Below, one piece after another: positions 26,115-34,968 of a stretch of 64,000 bases of DNA (positions within the stretch are counted from its first letter, which is position 1; each line of letters starts with the position of its first letter). The notes beneath the pieces were generated by a model, which was not told where the DNA came from, did not search any database, and was given only the letters and a program-made list of their open reading frames with translations. Made by a program: the position numbers and the translations under genes. Source of the stretch: Lachnoanaerobaculum sp. OBRC5-5 (GTDB lineage: Bacteria; Bacillota; Clostridia; Lachnospirales; Lachnospiraceae); the NCBI RefSeq assembly GCF_000296385.1, contig NZ_JH815185.1:227960-291959 (forward strand). Direction: 5' to 3'.

Positions 26115-28217
26115 ATGGGTAAGCAACCGAAAAAACGAAACAGTGGTAACACTTTAGGGCTCTGTTTAATGATTTTGGCCGCTGTTATTACTATTATAAT
26201 AGCTTTTCCGGTTACTGATGGTATCAGAAAGACTATAAAAGATAATATCAAATATATTGCCGGTACATATTCCGCTACGGAAAAGGGATTTGGTGGCAAG
26301 GTAAAAGCCATAGTAACAGTCGGAGATAACGGAATAGAAAATATTTCATTTGAAGGGTCTAAGGAAACTCCGGATATAGGAGGAGCTGCTGTTGAAAAAC
26401 TCAATGCACAGATGAAAACAGTGCTTGATACCGAGATTGACTCTGTAAGCGGTGCAACAGTCACTTCCACAGCTTTGAAAAGAGCGTTGAAAAAGGCTTT
26501 ACTGAAGGCTCGAGGTAAAGAAGTTAAAGAAAATATGGAAGTAAAGTCTGCAGATATTGTAGTAATAGGTGCAGGCGGTGCAGGAATGAGTGCGGCGATA
26601 GAAGCGGCACAAAAAGGCGCTACAAATGTAGTTATTTTGGAGAAGATGCCTTTTACAGGCGGTAACACCGTAAGGGCTACAGGCGGTTTGAACGCTTCTG
26701 AAACTCAGTATCAAAAAAGAGACGGTATAGAGGACAGCAATGATTTGTTCTATGAAGATACAATGAAGGGCGGAAAGAATTTAAACGACCCCGATCTTGT
26801 AAGAACTTTGGTGAAAAATTCGGCTGCAGCAGTTGACTGGGTAAATGAAATCGGCGGAGATCTTTCTGTAGTTGCTCAGTTCGGTGGAGCAAGTGTAAAG
26901 AGAATACACAGACCAAGTGATACATCTGCGGTAGGACCTATGCTTGTAAAGACCTTAAACGCAAAGCTTGATGAACTTGGAATTCCTGTTTTACTTGAAA
27001 CCAAGGCTACAAAGATAATTGCCGATAAGGACAGTAAGATAACAGGGGTGGAAGCCGAAGATGAAAACGGAGAGTTTGTTATAAATACCAAGGCTGTCAT
27101 ACTTGCTACAGGAGGTTTCGGAGCAAATCCCGATATGGTGGTAAAATATGCACCACAGCTTGCAGGATTTATTACAACGAACCATTCAGGAGCTACAGGT
27201 GACGGTATAGAAATGGCACTTGAATTGGGAGCCGGACTTACAGATATCGAGCAGATTCAAACTCATCCTACCGTAAATCCGAATACCGCAACAATGTATA
27301 CAGAGGGTGTTCGCGGTAACGGTGCTATACTTGTAAATGACGACGGAAATCGTTTTGTAAACGAACTTGAGACAAGAGATGTTGTTTCCGCAGCAATACT
27401 TAAGCAGCCAAATGAAGAGAGCTGGCTCGTTTTTGATACGGCGGTAAGAGAATCACTCAGTGCTATAGAAAAATATATAAATGAGGGAATTATTGTAGAA
27501 GCAAATACAATAGAAGAACTTGCTGAAAAAACAGGTATTAACAAAGAGAATCTTGTAGCTACCATGAATAAGTACGCCTCAATGCAGGAAGCAGGTGAGG
27601 ACAGTGAATTCGGAAGAAAGAGTATGGAAGTACCTCTTACAAAGGCACCTTACTTTGCAGGACTTGCGAAACCTGCTATCCATCATACAATGGGCGGTGT
27701 AAAGATAAACACTGAAACTCAGGTTTTAAAAGAAGACGGAAGTGCTATCCCGGGACTTTACGCTGCCGGTGAAGTGGTAGGCGGAGTACACGGAGCCAAC
27801 AGACTGGGTGGAAATGCCGTGGCGGATATAGTGGTATTCGGACGTATTTCAGGCGATAATGCAAACGGATATGTACTTGCAAACGGCGGAAATACCGAAA
27901 GAACCATAGTCGTAGAAAACGAAGATGCAAACTTTGTTCCACAGGATATAAAGACAGATCTTAAAGACGGTTCTTATAAAGGAAGCGCAAAGGGATTTGG
28001 CGGAGATGTGGAAGTCACATTTACCGTTAAAAACGGTATAGTAAACGATCTTTCTATAAGCGGAGGCAAGGAAACCGCCGAAATAGGAGGAAAGGCCATG
28101 GAGAAAATAAAGAGAAAAATGCAGTCAAGCGGTGAGTTCAAGGTTGACAGCGTATCCGGAGCATCTATTACCTCAAAGGGTATAAGTGACGCTATAAAGA
28201 ATGCTACATTGCAGTAG
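26115..28217 (+). CDS. Membrane-anchored FAD-dependent reductase with two FMN-binding domains
   Basis: This 700-residue flavoprotein resembles extracellular fumarate-reductase-like enzymes. An uncleaved membrane helix (residues 14-33) is followed by an FMN_bind domain (about 45-130), a FAD_binding_2 domain (about 145-610, with IGAGGAGMSAA, GGNTVRATGG and the active-site-like HHTMGGVKINTET and GEVVGGVHGANRLGGNA motifs), and a second FMN_bind domain (about 620-700). Each FMN domain carries a motif DSVSGA(T/S), at residues 109-115 and 678-684, which fits the D-x-x-S/T-G-A-T/S site where ApbE transferases attach FMN covalently. The substrate (fumarate, urocanate or another acceptor) cannot be told from sequence. 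AAGGAGG precedes the ATG. Confidence 0.88.
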   Translation: MGKQPKKRNSGNTLGLCLMILAAVITIIIAFPVTDGIRKTIKDNIKYIAGTYSATEKGFGGKVKAIVTVGDNGIENISFEGSKETPDIGGAAVEKLNAQMKTVLDTEIDSVSGATVTSTALKRALKKALLKARGKEVKENMEVKSADIVVIGAGGAGMSAAIEAAQKGATNVVILEKMPFTGGNTVRATGGLNASETQYQKRDGIEDSNDLFYEDTMKGGKNLNDPDLVRTLVKNSAAAVDWVNEIGGDLSVVAQFGGASVKRIHRPSDTSAVGPMLVKTLNAKLDELGIPVLLETKATKIIADKDSKITGVEAEDENGEFVINTKAVILATGGFGANPDMVVKYAPQLAGFITTNHSGATGDGIEMALELGAGLTDIEQIQTHPTVNPNTATMYTEGVRGNGAILVNDDGNRFVNELETRDVVSAAILKQPNEESWLVFDTAVRESLSAIEKYINEGIIVEANTIEELAEKTGINKENLVATMNKYASMQEAGEDSEFGRKSMEVPLTKAPYFAGLAKPAIHHTMGGVKINTETQVLKEDGSAIPGLYAAGEVVGGVHGANRLGGNAVADIVVFGRISGDNANGYVLANGGNTERTIVVENEDANFVPQDIKTDLKDGSYKGSAKGFGGDVEVTFTVKNGIVNDLSISGGKETAEIGGKAMEKIKRKMQSSGEFKVDSVSGASITSKGISDAIKNATLQ

Positions 28218-28226
28218 TTAAATTTA

Positions 28227-28263
28227 TAAAAAAGCCGATGTCTTTTTGATATCGGCTTTTTAT
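28227..28263 (+). terminator. Intrinsic terminator of the flavin reductase gene
   Basis: AAAAAAGCCGAT pairs with ATCGGCTTTTT around an 11-nt loop and ends in a T-run, starting 10 bases after the stop codon. Confidence 0.85.
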
Positions 28264-28411
28264 AAATAAAATCTGTCGGTATATATTATGTTAAAATTAT
28301 CCAAAAAAAATCATAAATTAACATAGATAAAATAAGTGCTTTATGCTAATATTTATATGTTAAGCAACTATAGTGTGCTACAAAGACAGAGTAAGCATTT
28401 AGGGGGACAAA

Positions 28412-28804
28412 TTGTTAATAACCAGGGAAATGGACTATGCTGTAAGAATTATTAGAGCATTAAAAGAGGGGACAAAAGTTTCGGCAACTGAGGTGGCTAA
28501 AAAAGAACATTTACCACAAGCTATTACATATAAAGTTTTAAACAGTCTGTTGAAATCGAAATTGATTGGAAGTATGAGAGGAGTCAACGGCGGATACTAT
28601 TTAAAATGCGACCTTTCAGATACCACATTGTTTGATATTTGTATTGCATTAGGCGAGGACATGAGTATTACGGAATGTATAAGAGAAGGTTTTGATTGTA
28701 TCAATAACAGATGTGGAGAATGTATGCTGAACAAAGAGTTTACAAGAATACAAAGCGCATTGAACAGAGAATTACAGAAAACCACTTTGGATAAACTTTT
28801 ATAG
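28412..28804 (+). CDS. Rrf2-family transcriptional regulator
   Basis: The 130-residue protein is a winged-helix Rrf2 regulator: the N-terminal TREMDYAVRIIRAL and SATEVAKKEHLPQAITYKVLNSL give the helix-turn-helix, and GGYYLKCD forms the wing. Four cysteines follow in the pattern C-x7-C-x5-C-x2-C (from ECIREGFDC to CGEC), close to the iron-sulfur ligand region of IscR-type members, so redox or iron-sulfur sensing is likely. The start is a TTG at 28412 placed six bases after AGGGGG; no ATG gives the conserved N-terminus. Neighbours are the flavin reductase upstream and msrAB downstream. No iron-sulfur assembly genes are adjacent. Confidence 0.85.
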   Translation: MLITREMDYAVRIIRALKEGTKVSATEVAKKEHLPQAITYKVLNSLLKSKLIGSMRGVNGGYYLKCDLSDTTLFDICIALGEDMSITECIREGFDCINNRCGECMLNKEFTRIQSALNRELQKTTLDKLL

Positions 28805-28845
28805 GTTTATCCTTTTTTATTTGTGAAGAATTGCAAAAAATCTAA

Positions 28846-28873
28846 TTGTTAAAAAGCTTTAAAGTGCTATAAT
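28846..28873 (+). promoter_or_regulatory. Promoter of msrAB
   Basis: TTGTTA (28846-28851), 16-bp spacer, then an extended -10 TGCTATAAT (TATAAT at 28868-28873), 34 bp before the msrAB start. Confidence 0.6.
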
Positions 28874-28907
28874 ATTTTTATAAGTTAAAATTTTAAGGAG
28901 GCAGATT

Positions 28908-29852
28908 ATGATAAACAGAATATATCTTGCAGGCGGTTGCTTTTGGGGTGTTGAAGGATATTTTAAAAGAATTAAAGGAGTGATGGATACGACTTGTGGC
29001 TATGCAAACGGTAACACGGAAAATCCAAGCTATGAGGAGGTTTGCAGGCACAATACAGGACATGCGGAAACGGTTTTGATTGATTATGATGAGAGTGTAT
29101 TAAGCCTTGAGGATTTACTTATTTATTATTTTAGAATAATAGATCCGGTCAGCGTAAACAGACAGGGAAATGATGTGGGAACACAGTACAGAACAGGCAT
29201 TTATTATACAGATGAAGCTCAGTTGCCGGCAATAAATAAGGCAATTGAGAGAGAGCAAAGAAAGTATGGAGAAAGAATTGCGGTAGAAGTATTGCCGATT
29301 GAAAACTTTTATACTGCGGAAGAGTATCATCAAGATTACCTTGATAAAAATCCTAACGGATATTGTCATATAAATCTTGCTTGGGCAAATGAACCTATAG
29401 TAAGGTCGGAAGAATATAAAAAGGATGATGATGAGGTTTTAAAAAACAGACTTAGCGCTCTACAATATGATGTAACTATGAATGCGGCTACAGAGAGACC
29501 TTTTGACAATGAATTCAACTCAAATTTTGAAAAAGGCATATATGTGGATATTACATCAGGTGAGCCGTTATTCTTTTCTACAGATAAGTTTGAATCCGGA
29601 TGCGGTTGGCCAAGTTTTTCAAAGCCTATACAAAAGGATTTGGTACATTACAAAGAGGATTTAAGCCTTGGAAGAAGAAGGATTGAGGTAAGGAGTAATA
29701 ATGCCGATATTCATCTTGGACATGTGTTTAATGACGGCCCAAGTGAGCTTGGCGGATTAAGATATTGCATTAATTCTGCGGCACTTAGATTTATTCCTTT
29801 GGATAAAATGGAAGAAGAGGGGTATGGTTATCTGATAGAGTACGTTTCTTAA
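28908..29852 (+). CDS. msrAB: Bifunctional peptide methionine sulfoxide reductase MsrA/MsrB
   Basis: The 314-residue fusion repairs both stereoisomers of oxidised methionine in proteins. The N-terminal MsrA domain (about 1-160) has the catalytic motif [12 protein letters not shown] with the active Cys near residue 11 and [22 protein letters not shown]. The MsrB domain (about 175-314) has [21 protein letters not shown] and the catalytic Cys in [12 protein letters not shown]. The paired CxxC zinc motifs of many MsrB proteins are absent, as in other MsrAB fusions. AAGGAGG precedes the ATG. It is transcribed from its own promoter, beside an Rrf2 regulator, which fits an oxidative-stress role. Confidence 0.95.
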   Translation: MINRIYLAGGCFWGVEGYFKRIKGVMDTTCGYANGNTENPSYEEVCRHNTGHAETVLIDYDESVLSLEDLLIYYFRIIDPVSVNRQGNDVGTQYRTGIYYTDEAQLPAINKAIEREQRKYGERIAVEVLPIENFYTAEEYHQDYLDKNPNGYCHINLAWANEPIVRSEEYKKDDDEVLKNRLSALQYDVTMNAATERPFDNEFNSNFEKGIYVDITSGEPLFFSTDKFESGCGWPSFSKPIQKDLVHYKEDLSLGRRRIEVRSNNADIHLGHVFNDGPSELGGLRYCINSAALRFIPLDKMEEEGYGYLIEYVS

Positions 29853-29919
29853 GTAAATTGTCCTTGTAAAAAAGCATTTAAAATGTTAGTCTAAACAAAG
29901 AAAAATAAAGGGGATGAAT

Positions 29920-31326
29920 ATGACTGACAATTTTAAATACGGTGAAGAGACGAAACTTGAAGAGACAAATGAAAAGAGAGCTAATTTCTCAGGAGGCCTT
30001 GGATATATCTTGGCAGTGGCAGGCTCTGCGGTAGGACTTGGTAATATTTGGAGATTTCCATATCTTGCGGCAAAGTACGGTGGAGGTATGTTTTTATTGA
30101 CCTACCTTTTACTTACTCTTACGTTCGGATATGCAATGATTATGTCCGAGACTACCATAGGCAGAATGACAAAGAGAAGTGCAATAGGTGCATTCAATCA
30201 GTTTGGAAACAGCAAGATACTTAAGGTGGGCGGATTTATAAATGCAATAGTACCTGTACTTATTGTACCTTATTACAGTGTAATAGGAGGTTGGGTAGTA
30301 AAATATCTGGTAGAGTATATAAAGGGAAATGTATCGGGGCTTGCAAGTGAAGGGTATTTCGGCAGCTTTATAGGGGATACAAAGATAGTATTTTTCTGGT
30401 TTATTATATTTGCAGTAGCTACTTTTGTGGTAATACTTGGAGGTGTGGAGCAGGGAATTGAGAGAGTGTCAAAAATAATGATGCCAATGCTTATCATACT
30501 TGCAATTATTGTTGCGGCTTATTCGGTTACAAGACCAGGAGCTATGGCCGGAGTGAAATATTTCTTTGTTCCGAACTTCAGTAACTTTTCTTTGATGACG
30601 GTGGTTGCGGCACTTGGACAGATGTTTTATTCTCTGTCCATTGCTATGGGTATTTTGTACACCTACGGTTCATATTTGACAAGAGATGTCGATGTGGAGA
30701 TATCTACTTCAAGAGTGGAGCTTGTGGACACGGGTGTGGCTGTTTTGGCAGGACTTATGGTTATCCCCGCGGTATTTGCATTCTCAGGCGGTGACCCTGC
30801 AAAGCTTAAGGCCGGACCCTCACTTATGTTTATTACCTTGCCGAAGGTTTTTGAAAGCATGGGAGCAGGACGCATTGCAGGTATAGGATTTTTCTTACTT
30901 GTACTTTTGGCTGCACTTACAAGTGCCATATCACTTGTGGAAACAAGTATTTCCACTTTCTGTGATGAGCTTAATTTAAGCAGAAATAAATCTATAATTT
31001 TAATGGCTGTGATAATGGTATTTGTCGGAGGTTCATCTGCGGCAGGATACGGTATATGGGATTTTGTTTTGATATTTAAGATGCCTATACTTGACTTCCT
31101 TGATTTCCTCACAAACTCTATTATGATGCCTATAGCGGCACTTGCCACCTGCTATTTGGTGGTAAAAGTGATTACATTAAAGAAAATTGATGATGAAATT
31201 TCGTATTCTTCAGCATTTAAGAGAAAAAAGCTTTATAATATAGTAATGAGGGTATTTGCACCGATATTTTTAATCGTAATATTGGTGAGTGCCATATTAA
31301 ATACCTTGGGATTTATCAGCCTGTAA
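29920..31326 (+). CDS. Neurotransmitter:sodium symporter (NSS/SNF) family transporter
   Basis: The 468-residue integral membrane protein has about 11-12 hydrophobic helices and the family's N-terminal signature AGSAVGLGNIWRFPYLA (about residues 33-49), which forms the sodium and substrate sites in the LeuT fold. Bacterial members import amino acids such as tryptophan, tyrosine, leucine or alanine with sodium; the substrate here is unknown. Of two in-frame ATGs, the second (29920) has proper spacing from AAAGGGG. It is probably monocistronic or loosely followed by the fructokinase gene (51 bp gap). Confidence 0.9.
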   Translation: MTDNFKYGEETKLEETNEKRANFSGGLGYILAVAGSAVGLGNIWRFPYLAAKYGGGMFLLTYLLLTLTFGYAMIMSETTIGRMTKRSAIGAFNQFGNSKILKVGGFINAIVPVLIVPYYSVIGGWVVKYLVEYIKGNVSGLASEGYFGSFIGDTKIVFFWFIIFAVATFVVILGGVEQGIERVSKIMMPMLIILAIIVAAYSVTRPGAMAGVKYFFVPNFSNFSLMTVVAALGQMFYSLSIAMGILYTYGSYLTRDVDVEISTSRVELVDTGVAVLAGLMVIPAVFAFSGGDPAKLKAGPSLMFITLPKVFESMGAGRIAGIGFFLLVLLAALTSAISLVETSISTFCDELNLSRNKSIILMAVIMVFVGGSSAAGYGIWDFVLIFKMPILDFLDFLTNSIMMPIAALATCYLVVKVITLKKIDDEISYSSAFKRKKLYNIVMRVFAPIFLIVILVSAILNTLGFISL

Positions 31327-31377
31327 AATCGGCTTAGTATATGCTCATATTTGACTTTACAAAGAATGGAGTTTTCA

Positions 31378-32337
31378 ATGAAAAAATTGGATGTAGTTGC
31401 ATTAGGAGAATTATTGATTGATTTTACACCTGCAGGACTTTCACCTGCAGGCATGAGACTTTTTGAGCAAAATCCGGGAGGAGCACCGGCAAATATGCTG
31501 ACCGCCGTATCAAGAGTCGGATTAAAATCAGCTTTTATAGGTAAGATAGGTGCCGACATGCATGGAGACTTTTTAAGAAGTGTACTTGACAGCGTCCCTA
31601 TTGATACAAGCGGATTGATTACCGACCCTTCAGTATTTACCACCTTGGCTTTTGTAAGTCTCTCAATAACAGGAGAGAGAGCCTTCTCATTTGCAAGAAA
31701 GCCGGGAGCGGATACAAGACTCACTATAGATGAGATAAATAAAGATATTCTCTCAGATACAAAAGTATTTCATGTGGGTTCACTTTCTCTTACAGATGAG
31801 CCTTCAAGAAGTGCTACATTTGAGGCGGTTAAGCTTGCTAAGGAAGCAGGAGCAATTATATCCTATGACCCCAATTACCGTGAGCCGCTTTGGGACAGTG
31901 TGGATAAGGCCATGGAGATGATGAGATTGATGTCTGAGTTTGCGGATATTATGAAAATATCGGATGAAGAAACATCTCTTCTTACACCATATATGGAACC
32001 GCTTGAGGCAGGTAAGTATTTGGTGGAAAGAGGAAGAAAACTCGTTGTGGTTACTCTTGGAGAAAAGGGTGCATTGGTCGTTTCAAAAGCGGGATATGTT
32101 GAAGTACCGGGATTTAAGAGTAATGTTGTGGATACTACAGGTGCAGGAGATTCCTTCTGGGGAGGTCTGCTTGCAAGATTTTTAAGTGAAAATATGGATC
32201 TTGACAATATAACTTCAAAACAGATGTATGATATTGCAAGATTTGGAAATGCTGTAGCAAGTCTTTGTGTGGAAAAAAGAGGTGGAATTGTAAGTATACC
32301 TTCACTTGATGAAACTTTAGAGAGGTTAAAGCAATGA
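31378..32337 (+). CDS. PfkB-family carbohydrate kinase, probable fructokinase
   Basis: The 319-residue protein has the N-terminal signature of bacterial fructokinases (GELLIDFTPAG, then NPGGAPANMLTAVSRVG), the GKIGADMHG and SITGERAFSFARKPGAD blocks, and the C-terminal PfkB signature DTTGAGDSFWGGLLA with the catalytic Asp (about residue 257). It would phosphorylate fructose to fructose 6-phosphate. A GGAG site precedes the ATG at 31378. Its stop overlaps the start of the next gene by 4 bp (ATGA), so the two are translationally coupled. Confidence 0.88.
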   Translation: MKKLDVVALGELLIDFTPAGLSPAGMRLFEQNPGGAPANMLTAVSRVGLKSAFIGKIGADMHGDFLRSVLDSVPIDTSGLITDPSVFTTLAFVSLSITGERAFSFARKPGADTRLTIDEINKDILSDTKVFHVGSLSLTDEPSRSATFEAVKLAKEAGAIISYDPNYREPLWDSVDKAMEMMRLMSEFADIMKISDEETSLLTPYMEPLEAGKYLVERGRKLVVVTLGEKGALVVSKAGYVEVPGFKSNVVDTTGAGDSFWGGLLARFLSENMDLDNITSKQMYDIARFGNAVASLCVEKRGGIVSIPSLDETLERLKQ

Positions 32338-33653
32338 AAAATATCGATGTAGCGGTTATAATGGCAGGCGGAAAGGGCAGCAGACTTCGTAGCATAACTA
32401 ATGATGAAATACCAAAGCCGATGGTACCTGTGGACGGCAAGCCTTTACTTGAATATCAGGTAGAGAAGTTAAAATCCTATGGTATCAAAAAGATAGTAAT
32501 GATTGTAGGACATTTGGGTGAAAAAATTGTAGATCACTTCAAGGATGGAAAAGACTTCGGAGTGGAGATTGACTATATTTTTGAAAAGGAACCGCTTGGT
32601 ACTGCAGGAGCATTTTATTATTTAAAAGATAAGATAGATGCTAAGGATTTCATGCTTGTTTTCGGAGATGTTTTCTTTGATATGGATTTTGACAGAATGG
32701 AAGATTTTCATTTCAAAAATTCAGCCCTGACTACGCTTCTGGCACATCCAAACGGCCATCCGTATGACTCGGACCTTATCAGGATGGATGATAAAGGAAG
32801 AGTTATAGGATTTGATTCAAAGCATAATGTAAGAGATTACTGGTATGACAACATGGTCAATGCAGGAATATATATAATAAACAGAAAACTGCTTGACTTG
32901 GTAAAAGAACCTGTAAAGACAGATTTTGAAAAGGATATACTTGCAAATCAGGTTAAACTCGGAGCAAATATTTATGCATATCATACACCTGAGTATGTGA
33001 AGGATGTAGGTACCGTGGACAGAATAAATGCTACGGTAGAGGAGTTAAAGAGCGGACTTATTCAGTCAAAGAATTTAAAGAATAAGCAAAGAGCGATATT
33101 TATTGACAGAGACGGTACTATGAATGTTTCAAAGGGATTTATATCAAAAGCTGATGACCTTGAACTGATCCCGGGAAGCATTGAGGCTATAAAGGCAATA
33201 AATAAGAGCGGTGCGTTGGCAATAGTTATTACAAATCAACCTGTTATTGCAAGAGGCGAGTGTTCTTTTGAAGAACTTCACAATATTCACAATAAGCTGA
33301 AGACTCTTCTAGGTGAAAAGGGAGCTTTTGTAGATGATATTTTCTATTGTCCACATCATCCTGATAAGGGATTTGAGGGTGAAGTGCCTGAACTTAAATT
33401 TGACTGTGAATGCAGAAAGCCGAAGACCGGTATGATTGACGAGGCGGTAAAGAAATATAATATAGATCTTTCAAAGTCATATATGGTGGGAGACTCCACA
33501 ATGGATCTTGAGACGGCAAGAAATGCCGGAGTAAAATCCGTGCTTGTAGATACAGGTTTTGCAGGAAATGACGGCAAATACGACAGAAACTGCGATATTG
33601 AGGCAAAAAATCTCTTTGATGCGGTGGAGAAGATAATTAAAGATTTCAGATAA
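32334..33653 (+). CDS. Fused nucleotidyltransferase and HAD-IIIA sugar-bisphosphate phosphatase (HddC-GmhB-like)
   Basis: The 439-residue protein joins two enzymes of nucleotide-sugar synthesis. Residues about 1-240 form a sugar-1-phosphate nucleotidyltransferase (AVIMAGGKGSRLRS, then EIPKPMVPVDGKPLLEY, and VFGDVFFD with the metal Asp), closest by eye to heptose- or mannose-1-phosphate guanylyltransferases. Residues about 250-439 form a GmhB-like HAD phosphatase (FIDRDGTMN at about 257, VITNQPVIARGE, zinc ligands in CPHHP and CECRKPK, and MVGDSTMDLETARNAG). Together they could dephosphorylate a heptose 1,7-bisphosphate and activate the 1-phosphate. No heptose isomerase or epimerase gene is in the window, so the sugar is uncertain. 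It overlaps the fructokinase gene by 4 bp. Confidence 0.85.
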   Translation: MKNIDVAVIMAGGKGSRLRSITNDEIPKPMVPVDGKPLLEYQVEKLKSYGIKKIVMIVGHLGEKIVDHFKDGKDFGVEIDYIFEKEPLGTAGAFYYLKDKIDAKDFMLVFGDVFFDMDFDRMEDFHFKNSALTTLLAHPNGHPYDSDLIRMDDKGRVIGFDSKHNVRDYWYDNMVNAGIYIINRKLLDLVKEPVKTDFEKDILANQVKLGANIYAYHTPEYVKDVGTVDRINATVEELKSGLIQSKNLKNKQRAIFIDRDGTMNVSKGFISKADDLELIPGSIEAIKAINKSGALAIVITNQPVIARGECSFEELHNIHNKLKTLLGEKGAFVDDIFYCPHHPDKGFEGEVPELKFDCECRKPKTGMIDEAVKKYNIDLSKSYMVGDSTMDLETARNAGVKSVLVDTGFAGNDGKYDRNCDIEAKNLFDAVEKIIKDFR

Positions 33654-33660
33654 GAATATT

Positions 33661-33746
33661 AAAAAAGAGGCCGGTAATTTTACAATTGTTGCAGCAGTCT
33701 AAAAACAACTGCAAATGATTGTAAAATACAGCCTCTAAAGTTTTTT
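33661..33746. terminator. Long imperfect bidirectional terminator hairpin
   Basis: An inverted repeat spanning about 70 nt (AGAGGC...GCCTCT outer stem, ATTTTACAAT...ATTGTAAAAT middle stem, TTGCAG...CTGCAA inner stem) separates two convergent genes and has a T-run on each strand. It is much longer than an ordinary terminator. Confidence 0.75.
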
Positions 33747-34634
33747 CTACCAAGTACATCTTGCGCTTGCACCGCATGGCAGGATAAAGTCCGATTTATT
33801 TACAGGTAAACCTATTTCCATAGCTTCTATGCTTGCTGCAGGAAGCTTATTTTCTTCTAAAGACTTCTTCATCATATAGGTCAGTACACCGGGAGCCAGA
33901 CCTGTGGTATATGAGTTGATAAGGAAGAAGAGCGGTTCTTTGCTAAGCAACTGTGTTGTCAGCTTTATAAATTCATATATGGAGTCTTCTATTTTCCATA
34001 TCTCACCCTTAGGACCTCTTCCGTATGAAGGCGGATCCATTATTATGGCATCATAGGTATTTCCACGTCTTATTTCTCTTTGTACAAATTTTATACAATC
34101 ATCCACAAGCCATCTTATATGAGCATTGGAAAGCCCTGAGCTTACCATATTTTCCTTTGCCCAGCCTACCATACCCTTGCTGGCATCTACATGTGTTACA
34201 TTGGCACCTGCTGCAGCTGCGGCCAGAGTAGCACCACCTGTATATGCAAAAAGGTTAAGCACTTTGATTTCACGATTTTTATCTGTAGCTTCTTTTATTT
34301 TATTATAACTGAAATCCCAGTTTGTAGCCTGTTCAGGGAATACACCTGTATGTTTGAATGTAAAAGGTTTTAGATTAAATGTTATTTTTGATGAAGGCAG
34401 TTCATAGTCGATACTCCAGGTGTCAGGAAGATTAAAAAATTCCCAATGTCCACCGCCGGCCTTACTTCTGTGGTAGTGTCCGTTTTTTTTCTTCCATGCA
34501 GGATTTTTATGCTCCGTATTCCAGAGTACTTGAGGATCGGGTCTTACCAGTATATAATCTCCCCATCTTTCAAGCTTTTCACCGTTTGAAGTATCCAGTA
34601 TTTCATAGTCCTTCCAATTATCTGCAATCCACAT
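33747..34634 (-). CDS. Class I SAM-dependent methyltransferase (RlmI/RlmK-like)
   Basis: The 295-residue protein has a SAM-binding fold (NLFAYTGGATLAAAAAGANVTHVDASKG, split over motifs I and II around residues 126-152) and the catalytic-type motif MDPPSYGRGPKGEIW (about 200-214), as in the COG1092 group of rRNA large-subunit methyltransferases. It lacks the N-terminal PUA domain of RlmI; the N-terminal 110 residues are a beta-rich region with many aromatic residues. The likely substrate is rRNA, but this is by family only. Genes on both sides have their own terminators. Confidence 0.85.
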   Translation of the reverse strand: MWIADNWKDYEILDTSNGEKLERWGDYILVRPDPQVLWNTEHKNPAWKKKNGHYHRSKAGGGHWEFFNLPDTWSIDYELPSSKITFNLKPFTFKHTGVFPEQATNWDFSYNKIKEATDKNREIKVLNLFAYTGGATLAAAAAGANVTHVDASKGMVGWAKENMVSSGLSNAHIRWLVDDCIKFVQREIRRGNTYDAIIMDPPSYGRGPKGEIWKIEDSIYEFIKLTTQLLSKEPLFFLINSYTTGLAPGVLTYMMKKSLEENKLPAASIEAMEIGLPVNKSDFILPCGASARCTW

Positions 34635-34661
34635 AATTTTTCTCTCTGTTTTTTATTATAA

Positions 34662-34712
34662 AAAATGCCGCTTGGTTGTATTCACAACCTAATACGGCAT
34701 TGTCTGTACCGG
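34662..34712 (-). terminator. Terminator of the hup-rqcP operon
   Basis: On the minus strand AATGCCG...CGGCATT encloses an inner stem GGTTGT/ACAACC and is followed by TTTTTTATAA. It lies 17 bases after the rqcP stop codon. Confidence 0.85.
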
Positions 34713-34728
34713 TTAAACCGGCTATTTA

Positions 34729-34968
34729 CTAAAGATATTTAAATAATTCCTGTGCCTCATCTTTTTTGGTGGTTTCCTTTAGGGAAAGTACCTCAAATTT
34801 TACAGACTTGCCACCGAATAATACTTCTACAATATCCCCTACTTTTACTTCAGCAGATGCTTTTACAACCTTATCATTGATAAGAACTCTTCCGGCATCA
34901 CATGCTTCATTGGCTATTGTGCGTCTTTTGATTACTCGTGAAACCTTTAAAAACTTGTCAATACGCAT
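34729..34968 (-). CDS. rqcP: S4-domain RNA-binding protein RqcP
   Basis: The 79-residue protein is almost entirely one S4 domain (MRIDKFLKVSRVIKRRTIANEACDAGRVLINDKVVKA; shown here only as motif blocks RIDKFLKVSR and GRVLINDKVV). Its size and its place after an HU gene match RqcP/YabO of Firmicutes, which helps RqcH add alanine tails to nascent chains stuck on 50S subunits. Its start codon overlaps the hup stop codon by one base (TAATG), so translation is coupled. Confidence 0.85.
   Translation of the reverse strand: MRIDKFLKVSRVIKRRTIANEACDAGRVLINDKVVKASAEVKVGDIVEVLFGGKSVKFEVLSLKETTKKDEAQELFKYL

Noticed and set aside
31378-32337. PfkB kinase read as a heptose 7-phosphate kinase (HldE/HldA type)
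   Set aside because: Its N-terminal signature (GELLIDFTPAG, NPGGAPAN) is that of fructokinases.
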